Below, in pieces: positions 44,090-51,859 of a stretch of 64,000 nt of DNA. This DNA is from Hyphomicrobiales bacterium (GTDB lineage: Bacteria; Pseudomonadota; Alphaproteobacteria; Rhizobiales; Rhizobiaceae). Numbering within the stretch: position 1 is the stretch's first letter; each line of letters opens with the position of its first letter. The stretch spans positions 296,551-360,550 of the forward strand of contig UCJA01000009.1 of the NCBI GenBank assembly GCA_900472675.1. Direction: 5' to 3'. The notes under the pieces were generated by a model. That model was not told the origin of the DNA. It saw only the letters and a program-made list of their open reading frames with translations, and did not search any database. A program made the position numbers and the translations under genes.

Positions 44090-44458
44090 TTAGCGGGTTA
44101 GCTCGTAGATCGAGGCCAGCAACTGATCATGCGGGTAGGGTTTGGGCAAGAAGACGGTGTTGGCGGGCAACAGCATCGGGTCGAGGTTGACCACACCCGA
44201 GGTGATGATGATCCGGATGCTGGGGCGGATCGCCCGGATCCGCTGCGCGAGCTGGAGCCCGTCCATGGATCCCGCCATGTTGATGTCTGTGAAAAGAATA
44301 TCGATGTCGGCCCGGTTGCGAAACAGCACCATGGCCTCGTCCGCACTGCCGGCCTCGAGCGCGGTGTAGCCGACCTCTTCCAGGGCATCGAGCGTCGAAA
44401 AACGGACAAGCGGCTCGTCTTCGACGATCAGGATCACGGCGTTGCGGGGTTCCATCAT
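44090..44458 (-). CDS. Single-domain response regulator
   Basis: The 122-aa receiver protein has the acidic pair (VEDEP), the phosphoacceptor Asp (LFTDINMAG) and the Lys of LPKPY. It is a FixJ/CheY-like stand-alone receiver with no output domain, resembling those that pair with hybrid histidine kinases in rhizobia. The ATG pair at 44458/44455 is preceded by AGGAG; the reading to 44554 is not supported. No kinase gene is adjacent. Confidence 0.85.
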   Translation of the reverse strand: MMEPRNAVILIVEDEPLVRFSTLDALEEVGYTALEAGSADEAMVLFRNRADIDILFTDINMAGSMDGLQLAQRIRAIRPSIRIIITSGVVNLDPMLLPANTVFLPKPYPHDQLLASIYELTR

Positions 44459-44620
44459 ATGTCTCCTGGCAGGCAATCCGGCGGGTCCGGCAGACCAGGG
44501 CTGCGCCGCGGGCCTGTAGGCCGGCGATATAGGCAACAAGCCGGGACGGAGCAAGCAGCAACCGCGAGCAACCTTAATGGCTTGCCAGACCGCCGAAACC
44601 GCTTGTCCCGGAGGGCGAAC

Positions 44621-45292
44621 ATGTGGATAGAAGGTTTCAACCCTTCCCGCCCTGCATCAGGTTCACGCCCAATGATGGAATTGTTCACCACCGCTGGCTT
44701 CGCGGCTCTCGTCGAAGTCATCGCTATCAACCTCGTCCTATCCGGCGACAACGCCATCGTCATCGGCCTCGCCGCCGCCGGCCTGCCGGTCGAGATGCGC
44801 CGCAAGGCGATCCTGTTCGGCATTGCCGCCGCCACCGTCCTGCGGCTTCTGTTTGCGGCCGTCACCACCTACCTCCTCGGCATTGTCGGTCTGCAGCTCC
44901 TCGGTGGCCTGCTTCTGTCCTGGGTCTGCTGGAAGATGTGGTCGGAGCTGCGCCAGGGCGGAGACGCCCATGCGGATGCGCTTGATAACGCTGCAGGCGC
45001 GCCACAAAAGACCTTCCTGCAGGCCGCAACGCAGATCGTCATCGCCGACGTCTCCATGTCGCTGGACAATGTTCTGGCAGTCGCCGGCGCGGCGCAGGAC
45101 CATACTCTGGTTCTGATCATCGGCCTCGTCGTTTCCATCGCCTTGATGGGCATTGCCGCCAACTTCGTCGCCGGGCTTCTAAACCGGTTCCGCTGGATTG
45201 CCTATCTTGGTCTCGCCGTCATCGTCTACGTGGCGATCACCATGATCTACCACGGTGCGCTCGAGGTTTTGCCGCTCGTCCGCGGTGCCTGA
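44621..45292 (+). CDS. TerC family integral membrane protein (YjbE-like)
   Basis: The protein is about 223 aa long, with seven hydrophobic segments and the paired acidic motifs of TerC (INLVLSGDNAIVIGLAA and IADVSMSLDNVLAVAGA), which are implicated in metal export, notably manganese. The ATG at 44621 has GGAGGG at ideal spacing, while 44672 gives the more usual N-terminus (MMELFTTAGF). Both are in frame, and I report the one with the better ribosome site. Confidence 0.86.
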   Translation: MWIEGFNPSRPASGSRPMMELFTTAGFAALVEVIAINLVLSGDNAIVIGLAAAGLPVEMRRKAILFGIAAATVLRLLFAAVTTYLLGIVGLQLLGGLLLSWVCWKMWSELRQGGDAHADALDNAAGAPQKTFLQAATQIVIADVSMSLDNVLAVAGAAQDHTLVLIIGLVVSIALMGIAANFVAGLLNRFRWIAYLGLAVIVYVAITMIYHGALEVLPLVRGA

Positions 45293-45391
45293 TGCCGGTG
45301 CAGGGCTGCTTTCCTGCATGGGATCTTTGACTTTTGCCGGATGCGGACCGAACTTGGAAACCGACCGGCAGAACGGCAAGGATAGCAGACC

Positions 45392-45892
45392 ATGAGCGAA
45401 GACCACGGTTCCCACGATCATTCCCATGCACCCGAGCAGGCCAGCGTCGATTGGCGCGAGCATGGCGTAAAGGTCATCCCCGCCAATTCGCTCGACCCCA
45501 ACACGGCACAGACACCGGGAATGAACCGGGCGGCCGCGATCAACCAGGCCCGCGCCGGGGCAGAAAAGATCTGGGCCGGCACGGTGACCATCCATGCGAA
45601 CGCCAAGACGGGCGCCCATCACCACGGCGATCTCGAAAGCATCATCTACGTGGTCAAGGGCAAGGCCCGCATGCGCTGGGGCGAGAACCTCGAGTTCGTG
45701 GCGGAGGCAGGACCGGGTGATTTCATCTATGTGCCGCCCTACGTGCCCCATCAGGAGATTAATGCCAGCCGCGACGAGACGCTTGAATGCGTCCTCGTCC
45801 GCTCCGGCCAGGAGCCAGTGGTGGTAAACCTTGACATTGAGCCGGTCGAAAAGCCCGAGGACGTCGCCTGGACGGATCCAATCCACCGCTAG
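45392..45892 (+). CDS. Cupin-domain protein
   Basis: The 166-aa protein has a single cupin barrel with both motifs (AHHHGDLESIIYVVKGKARMRWG and GDFIYVPPYVPHQE) and a His-rich N-terminus (DHGSHDHSHAPE) likely to bind metal. Three His in the first motif and one in the second fit a metal site. The function is not known; it could be an isomerase or a sensor. It is 100 bp downstream of the TerC-like metal transporter, so a metal link is possible. Confidence 0.8.
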   Translation: MSEDHGSHDHSHAPEQASVDWREHGVKVIPANSLDPNTAQTPGMNRAAAINQARAGAEKIWAGTVTIHANAKTGAHHHGDLESIIYVVKGKARMRWGENLEFVAEAGPGDFIYVPPYVPHQEINASRDETLECVLVRSGQEPVVVNLDIEPVEKPEDVAWTDPIHR

Positions 45893-45900
45893 GCCGGAGC

Positions 45901-45933
45901 GCGCGGTCGCTGCGCCGTTTCGATTGACCGCGC
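45901..45933 (+). terminator. Hairpin after the cupin gene
   Basis: GCGCGGTC and GACCGCGC form an 8-bp stem with a 17-nt loop just beyond the cupin stop codon. CTCTCCTTTAG follows; the U-tract is weak. Confidence 0.45.
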
Positions 45934-46009
45934 CAAGCCTCTCCTTTAGAAGGCGGCATCTTCCGAGAGCGGATTTCGGAAGATATCCCAAGCGCCGGAG
46001 TTGATTCGA

Positions 46010-46414
46010 ATGGCTGTGTTTCCTCGGGAAGCACATGTGGAAGGCCCTGACGGGCAGGATCACTTCCTGCGGCGCTGGCCTGTCTTTGCCGTTGCGCTAC
46101 TCATTCTCCTTTTGGGATCTCTGCCAGGCATCGTCCGTGAAGCGGAACTGTGGCGCGGCCTGCAGGCTTCAGGCAGCAATTCCGACACACCCTATTTTGC
46201 CAAGCGCGAACCGCTTCGGGCGCTGGCCGCCCTGGAACGCAAGGATGGCCAGACCAGCCAGTGGCTGGGTGCCGATGGCATGCTGGTACCAGCCGCAGAC
46301 AGGACTGTTGCGCCCGGTCATCTCCGCATCACGGCGCAGACCATTCCCGACGCAGCCGCCCGCCTGCCCTTCTGGCCGACCCCCTTGCCGCGGGCTCCGC
46401 CACGCACCGTCTGA
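46010..46414 (+). CDS. Hypothetical single-pass membrane protein upstream of secDF
   Basis: The 134-aa protein has one membrane segment (WPVFAVALLILLLGSLPGIV, about residues 22-41) and a C-terminal, probably periplasmic, part. CGGAG lies 9 nt before the ATG at 46010. No family is recognised. It lies 86 bp before secDF, where many bacteria have yajC, but the sequence shows no YajC resemblance beyond a single helix near the N-terminus. Confidence 0.6.
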   Translation: MAVFPREAHVEGPDGQDHFLRRWPVFAVALLILLLGSLPGIVREAELWRGLQASGSNSDTPYFAKREPLRALAALERKDGQTSQWLGADGMLVPAADRTVAPGHLRITAQTIPDAAARLPFWPTPLPRAPPRTV

Positions 46415-46500
46415 ACCGCTGCGCTTCGGCGCCTCAAGACACGAACTTTCATGCCCCCGCGCTTTTAAAGGCGCGCCAAGGGCTCAGCAGGAACAGACCC

Positions 46501-49032
46501 ATGAGAAATTCACCCTGGCTGGTGGCGACCTATGCCTTCATCATCATTATCGGCATGCTCGTCGCCCTGCCGAACGTTCTGCCGCAATCGGCCCTTGACC
46601 GGCTGCCATCCTGGCTGCCGCATAGCCGCGTCGCCCTTGGCCTCGACCTGCGCGGCGGCTCCCACCTTGTGCTCGAAGTGGACCGGCCCGACCTGATCAA
46701 CGAACGCGTCCAGGCCCTTCTCCAGGATAGCCGTCGTGTTCTGCGCGAGGGCAATATCAACACCTCGGCGATCCGCCGCGCTGGCGATGCCATCCTCGTC
46801 ACCCTGCGGGATCCGGCACAGCGCGACCAGGCTCTCACGCAACTGCGCACCCTGGCGAACCCGATCGGCTTTGGAACCCCCACCGGTGGCACCGACATTG
46901 CCATCACCACGCCGTCCGACAACACGATTTCGCTTGCCCAGACGGACGCGGGCATCAACTCGCACATCACCGCCGCCATCGAGCAGAGCCTTGAAATCAT
47001 CCGCCAGCGCGTCGACCAGGTCGGCGTTGCAGAACCGACCATCCAGCGCATCGGTTCCGACCGTGTGCTCGTCCAGCTTCCGGGCGAGCAGGATCCCTCG
47101 CGCCTGCGCCAGCTGCTCGGCTCGACCGCCAAGATGACCTTCCACCTGCTCGGCGAAGCCGGCCAGCCGGGCGTCACCATGATCGCCGACGAGCGCGGCA
47201 CGGAGTATCCGGTGCTGGATCGCGTCGAACTGTCGGGCGAACGCCTGACCGATGCCCGCGCCGCCTTCGACCAGCAGACCCGCCAGCCGATCGTCACATT
47301 CCGCTTCGACAGCGCCGGCGCCAGCCGCTTCGCGTCGATCACCCAGGCGAACGTCGGCAAGCCCTTCGCGATCGTGCTCGACAACAAGGTGCTGAGCGCC
47401 CCGGTCATACAGACGCCGATCACCGGCGGCTCCGGTCAGATCTCCGGCAGCTTCACGCCCGAGGAATCCACGACGCTGTCCGCCCTGCTGCGTGCAGGCT
47501 CGCTGCCTGCCAAGCTCACTGTCATCGAGGAACGCACTGTCGGTGCCGATCTCGGCGCCGACGCGATCCAGATGGGCATCTACTCCGGCCTTGTCGGCTT
47601 TGCCCTCGTCGCGATCTTCATTCTTGTGCTGTATGGCTGGTGGGGCGTTCTCGCAAACGTCGCGCTTCTCATCCACACGATCCTCACCTTCTCGGCCCTG
47701 ACCCTGGTCGGCGCGACACTCACCCTTCCCGGCATCGCCGGCGTCGTGCTCGGCATCGGTCTTGCGGTGGACGCCAACGTCCTCATCAACGAGCGCATCC
47801 GAGAAGAAACGCGCAAGGGCAAGAGCGCCTTTGCCGCCATCGATACCGGCTTCTCCAAGGCCTATTCGACCATTATCGACGGCAACATGACCGCCCTTAT
47901 CGCCGCGGCCATCCTGTTCTACTTCGGTTCGGGCCCCGTGCGCGGCTTTGCCGTCACCATGGCACTCGGCCTGATCATCTCCATGTTCACCTCGGTCGCC
48001 TTCGTGCGCGTCACCATGGTGGCCCTGGCACGTCGCTTCAAACTGAAGACCCTGAACATCAAGCCGATCATCCCCTTCAACCCCTACAACCGCCACATCC
48101 AGTTCATGAAGGCCCGCTTCCTGGGCATCACCGTGTCGGCCGTCCTGTCGCTCGCTTCCATTGGTCTCTTCTTCTACCCGGGCCTCAACTACGGCGTCGA
48201 CTTCCGCGGCGGCATCCAGATGTCGATCAAGACGGAAGGTCCGGCCGACATCGCCAAGTTCCGCGAAGGCCTCAACTCGCTCGACCTGGGTGAGATTGCC
48301 CTGCAGTCGATCGGCGATCCGAACAGCCTCCTTATCCGCGCCCAGCGCCAGGATGGTGGCGAAGAAGCCCAGACCGCGGCCGTAACCAAGCTGAAGGACG
48401 AGGTTCTCAAGATCGACCCGACCGTCACGGTCCAGGGCACCGACGTCATCGGCCCGAAGGTCTCGGGAGAACTGGCGATTGCTGGCTTCCTGTCCGTCTT
48501 CATCGCCAGCATCGCGATGCTGATCTACATCTGGGTTCGCTTCGAGTGGCCGTTCGCGGTCGGCGCCATCGTGACCCTTGTGCTGGACGTCACCAAGCTC
48601 GTCGGCTTCTTCGCGATCACCGGTCTCGATTTCAACCTCACGGCAATCGCGGCGGTGCTGACCATGGTCGGCTACTCGGTCAACGACAAGGTCGTGGTCT
48701 ACGACCGCATGCGCGAAAACATGCGGCTCTACAAATCCATGCCACTGCGCGAACTGATCGATAAGTCGATCAACGAGACCCTGGCACGAAGCCTCTACAC
48801 CAACGCCACGGCCTTCCTCTCGCTCTTGCCGATGGCAATCTGGGGCGGCAGCGCCGTGTCCAGCTTCGCCATTCCCATGGCGTTTGGCATTCTCGTCGCC
48901 GGCGCATCGTCGATCTTCATCGCGGCCCCCATCCTGCTCTTCCTCGGTGACTGGCGCCGCCGCCATGGTGTCCACGTCGCAGAAACGGCAGAACTCGCTG
49001 CCGCGGACCGCGACCGCGCCACCAAGGCCTGA
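46501..49032 (+). CDS. secDF: Protein translocase fusion SecDF
   Basis: The 843-aa inner-membrane protein uses the proton motive force to help pull proteins through SecYEG. The SecD half (about residues 1-515) starts with one helix, then GLDLRGGSHLVLEVD and a large periplasmic domain. The SecF half (about 530-843) has the conserved YGVDFRGGIQM and the RXXE-type cytoplasmic loop. SecD and SecF are fused, as in several alphaproteobacteria and Bacillus. The start at 46501 has AGGAACAG upstream. A strong terminator follows. Confidence 0.95.
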   Translation: MRNSPWLVATYAFIIIIGMLVALPNVLPQSALDRLPSWLPHSRVALGLDLRGGSHLVLEVDRPDLINERVQALLQDSRRVLREGNINTSAIRRAGDAILVTLRDPAQRDQALTQLRTLANPIGFGTPTGGTDIAITTPSDNTISLAQTDAGINSHITAAIEQSLEIIRQRVDQVGVAEPTIQRIGSDRVLVQLPGEQDPSRLRQLLGSTAKMTFHLLGEAGQPGVTMIADERGTEYPVLDRVELSGERLTDARAAFDQQTRQPIVTFRFDSAGASRFASITQANVGKPFAIVLDNKVLSAPVIQTPITGGSGQISGSFTPEESTTLSALLRAGSLPAKLTVIEERTVGADLGADAIQMGIYSGLVGFALVAIFILVLYGWWGVLANVALLIHTILTFSALTLVGATLTLPGIAGVVLGIGLAVDANVLINERIREETRKGKSAFAAIDTGFSKAYSTIIDGNMTALIAAAILFYFGSGPVRGFAVTMALGLIISMFTSVAFVRVTMVALARRFKLKTLNIKPIIPFNPYNRHIQFMKARFLGITVSAVLSLASIGLFFYPGLNYGVDFRGGIQMSIKTEGPADIAKFREGLNSLDLGEIALQSIGDPNSLLIRAQRQDGGEEAQTAAVTKLKDEVLKIDPTVTVQGTDVIGPKVSGELAIAGFLSVFIASIAMLIYIWVRFEWPFAVGAIVTLVLDVTKLVGFFAITGLDFNLTAIAAVLTMVGYSVNDKVVVYDRMRENMRLYKSMPLRELIDKSINETLARSLYTNATAFLSLLPMAIWGGSAVSSFAIPMAFGILVAGASSIFIAAPILLFLGDWRRRHGVHVAETAELAAADRDRATKA

Positions 49033-49060
49033 TCGAGAGACCTGATTATCGAGACAATGA

Positions 49061-49085
49061 GGGGCGGACCGGATCCGCCCCTTTT
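49061..49085 (+). terminator. Rho-independent terminator after secDF
   Basis: GGGGCGGA and TCCGCCCC form an 8-bp stem around CCGGA. TTTTC follows. Confidence 0.75.
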
Positions 49086-49114
49086 CGCATCACCCTGAGA
49101 GTCAGACACCGCGC

Positions 49115-49555
49115 ATGATTGATCTCGCTGCCTATGCCGGATTGTTTGCATCCGCCTTCATCGCGGCAACGATATTTCCGATGCAGTCGGAAGCGCTTCT
49201 GGTGGGGCTAGTTGTTGCCGATCGCTATTCGCTGGCCGGCCTGCTTCTGGCGGCCTCTGTCGGCAACACCCTGGGTGCCGTTCTCAACTGGCTACTGGGA
49301 CGCAGCATCGAGCGGTTCCGCACCCGCTCGTGGTTTCCCGCAAACGAGGACAAGCTCGAAAAGGCGCAAGCCTGGTACCAGAAATATGGGAAATGGTCGC
49401 TGCTCTTGAGCTGGCTACCGATCGCCGGTGACGCGATCACGGTCGTCGCGGGCGTGCTGCGGGAACCCTTGCCGACCTTTTTGGCGCTCGTCTTCATCGC
49501 CAAGGCGCTTCGCTACATTGTCGTGGTCGCCGCAACCCTCGGCGTCACGACCTAG
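49115..49555 (+). CDS. YqaA-like DedA-family membrane protein
   Basis: The 146-aa protein has four hydrophobic stretches and the DedA/VTT-like motif (GNTLGAVLNWLLGR and LSWLPIAGDAITVVAGVL), as in YqaA. These proteins affect membrane lipid or undecaprenyl-phosphate handling; this branch is not characterised. It starts 83 bp after secDF, beyond its terminator. Confidence 0.82.
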   Translation: MIDLAAYAGLFASAFIAATIFPMQSEALLVGLVVADRYSLAGLLLAASVGNTLGAVLNWLLGRSIERFRTRSWFPANEDKLEKAQAWYQKYGKWSLLLSWLPIAGDAITVVAGVLREPLPTFLALVFIAKALRYIVVVAATLGVTT

Positions 49556-49597
49556 CAAACGTATCGAATGCGGAATGTTCTTCCAATGGATCCTGCG

Positions 49598-50296
49598 TCA
49601 GCTGTTTGAGGAGCCGGACTTCCGACGGATGGCGATCATCCCGTCTTCGGCAATCTCAACGACCACGTCCGTATAGCTGGGAATGGTGGAATGCGGCGTC
49701 TCCGTGCGGATCGTATGCGTGGCGCTGATCACCATCACATCGGCGCCTGCTGCCTCCCCGGCCTGGATGCCGGCGAGCACATCCTCGAACACCAGCGCGT
49801 CGGAGGGACTGATCCCGAGACGCTTGGCCCCCAGCAGATAGCCCTGCGGGTTGGGTTTGCCGATCGTCACGTCCTCCGCCGTCACAATGTGACGCGGCAC
49901 GGTGATGCCGGCGGTCTCCAGGCGGCGCCTGGCAAGGTCGATCGGCGACGACGTCACGATGGCCCAGCGCTCGGGCGGCAGGGCCGCAAGAAACTCGATG
50001 GCGCCGGGAATGGCAACGACACCCTCCACGTCATCAATCTCGGCGCGCAGGATCTGCTCCACCTCGACCGCAGGGTCGATCCCCGGCAGGTTCAGCGCGG
50101 TGATCGTGTCGATGCCGCGCTTGCCATGCATGAAGGGCAGGAACTCGGCGACGTTGAGCCCCATGCGTTCCGCCCAGCGGCCCCAGACCCTTTCGGTCGA
50201 CGCGGTTGAATTCAGGATCGTGCCGTCCATGTCGAACAGGAACGCGGCATAGCTTCTGGACGGAAGCACGATGGCAGGCAATGCTGGTGCAGACAC
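49598..50296 (-). CDS. HAD-superfamily phosphatase (sugar-phosphate type)
   Basis: The 232-aa haloacid dehalogenase-like hydrolase has the DxDGT nucleophile motif (LFDMDGTILNS, about residues 20-30), the Ser/Thr of motif II (IVTSSPIDLARRRLE), the Lys of motif III (TIGKPNPQGYLLGAKRLGI) and FEDVLAGIQAG as motif IV. It resembles YfbT/GS1-type sugar or polyol phosphatases. The start is GTG at 50296 with AGAGGG upstream; ATG 50311 is possible. Confidence 0.88.
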   Translation of the reverse strand: MSAPALPAIVLPSRSYAAFLFDMDGTILNSTASTERVWGRWAERMGLNVAEFLPFMHGKRGIDTITALNLPGIDPAVEVEQILRAEIDDVEGVVAIPGAIEFLAALPPERWAIVTSSPIDLARRRLETAGITVPRHIVTAEDVTIGKPNPQGYLLGAKRLGISPSDALVFEDVLAGIQAGEAAGADVMVISATHTIRTETPHSTIPSYTDVVVEIAEDGMIAIRRKSGSSNS

Positions 50297-50386
50297 GAAT
50301 AACCCTCTCATCGGCGGCGCAGAAGGCACCGGAACCTTCCATCGACTACCGTCTTCAACAACGAGACGCAAACAGATGATGTTCCC

Positions 50387-50902
50387 ATGATCTATTTCAC
50401 CAGCGACACCCATTTCGGAGATCCCCGCGTCCGGCAAATCGATCGGCGCCCCTTCGCCAACATGGAAGACCATGATGAAGCTCTGATCGCCAATTGGAAT
50501 GGAAGGGTGACGCCGGATGACGAGGTCTGGCACCTGGGTGATTTTGCTTACTCCAAGCGCGACCGCACCCCGGAGCTCCTCGCCCGCCTGAACGGCACCA
50601 AGCACCTCATCATCGGCAACAATGACCCGGTAAGCACCGTCGAGGCGCAGGGCTGGGCGAGCACCGGCTATTACGCGGAGCTGCGCCTGGACGAACAGGT
50701 TCTCGTGCTGTGCCACTATCCCTTCCGCACCTGGAACGGCATGGGCAGGAAATCCATCAACCTGCATGGCCACTCGCACGGCCGGCTGAAGCCAATGCCG
50801 CGCCAGTTCGATGTCGGCGTCGATCCCCGGGACCTGCGCCCGGTCACCCTTGCCGAACTCTTGGCCCTCGCCGGAGGGAGAGCGGAGATCTGGCGGCACT
50901 GA
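50387..50902 (+). CDS. Calcineurin-like metallophosphoesterase
   Basis: The 171-aa enzyme has the metallophosphoesterase blocks SDTHFGDPR, HLGDF, GNND (in place of the usual GNHD), CHYPFRTW and LHGHSHGR. The sequence resembles the small phosphoesterases of unknown substrate found across bacteria and their phages. It is divergent from the HAD gene. Confidence 0.87.
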   Translation: MIYFTSDTHFGDPRVRQIDRRPFANMEDHDEALIANWNGRVTPDDEVWHLGDFAYSKRDRTPELLARLNGTKHLIIGNNDPVSTVEAQGWASTGYYAELRLDEQVLVLCHYPFRTWNGMGRKSINLHGHSHGRLKPMPRQFDVGVDPRDLRPVTLAELLALAGGRAEIWRH

Positions 50903-51034
50903 CGCAAAGCTGTTGAACGAGGGCGACCACCGGTAACCTGTCTCCATCGCCATTCTGTGCACGACGCAGGGAAACAGGTGACGAAAACCCGGGAAGCTGG
51001 TTCAACGTCTTCTGTGACCGCAAGGGAGGTGACC

Positions 51035-51805
51035 TTGAACAACAGCGCAAATTTCGGACATGACCTGCAGGACAAGCCTGTCCTGATCACCGGTGGCGGC
51101 TCGGGTATCGGTGCAGCCCTCGTCGAGGGTTTTGCTGCCCGTGGCGCAAGAACCGCCTTCATCGACGTCGCCGACGCGCCGAGCCAGGCACTGGTGCAAC
51201 GTCTGCAGCCAGCTTCGCGCCACACGCCGATCTATCTGAAAGCCGACCTGCGTGATGTGGCGCAAGCCAAAGCCGCCGTCGCTGAAGCGGCAGATCGCAT
51301 GGGCGGGCTCTCGGTGCTGGTCAACAACGCCGGATGGGACGACCGGCACGATCTGGATACCGTTACCGAAGAATACTGGGACAGAAGCCAGTCGATCAAC
51401 CTGAAGCAGGTCTTCTTCGTCTCGCAGGCGGCGACACCGCACCTTCGCGCGGCGGGAGGCGGGTCGATCGTCAACTTTTCGTCGATCGCCTATCTCTTGA
51501 ACATGGGGGAGATGCCCGCCTATACGACGGCGAAAGCCGGCATTGTCGGGCTGACCAAGAGCCTTGCGGGCCGGCTTGGACCGGAGAACATCCGCGTCAA
51601 CGCCCTTCTGCCTGGCATGATCGTGACCGAGCGCCAGAAGCAATTGTGGCTGGCAGAGGCGGATATCGCCGCAATGATCGCGCGGCAGTGCCTGAAGCGC
51701 GTCCTGGTGGCCGAGGACCTCGTCGGTCCCTGCCTCTTCCTGGCATCGTCCGCATCGGCTGCCATCACCGCCCAGACGCTCGTGGTCGACGGCGGCGCAC
51801 TTTGA
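51035..51805 (+). CDS. Short-chain dehydrogenase/reductase
   Basis: The 256-aa NAD(P)-dependent oxidoreductase has the cofactor motif TGGGSGIG (about residues 18-25), the NNAGWDDRHD segment, catalytic Ser (NFSSIAY) and YTTAK (Tyr-x-x-x-Lys). The start is TTG at 51035 because a near-perfect ribosome site, GGGAGGTGA, ends 2-3 nt upstream and gives the typical length. The substrate is unknown. It is convergent with the RND pump gene. Confidence 0.88.
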   Translation: MNNSANFGHDLQDKPVLITGGGSGIGAALVEGFAARGARTAFIDVADAPSQALVQRLQPASRHTPIYLKADLRDVAQAKAAVAEAADRMGGLSVLVNNAGWDDRHDLDTVTEEYWDRSQSINLKQVFFVSQAATPHLRAAGGGSIVNFSSIAYLLNMGEMPAYTTAKAGIVGLTKSLAGRLGPENIRVNALLPGMIVTERQKQLWLAEADIAAMIARQCLKRVLVAEDLVGPCLFLASSASAAITAQTLVVDGGAL

Positions 51806-51812
51806 AGAAGGA

Positions 51813-51848
51813 GCCGGGCGGGCCCCCGGTGGAAAGAGCCCGCCCGGC
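51813..51848. terminator. Hairpin between SDR and RND pump genes
   Basis: GCCGGGCGGGC and GCCCGCCCGGC form a perfect 11-bp stem with a 14-nt loop between the convergent genes. It is probably a bidirectional terminator; the U-tracts are poor. Confidence 0.6.
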
Positions 51849-51859
51849 CTGGAGGCCAG

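Noticed and set aside
46510-48975. 821-codon open frame on the strand opposite secDF
   Set aside because: It is an antisense shadow of the strongly conserved SecDF sequence in a GC-rich genome, His/Asp/Gly-rich and with no family signal.
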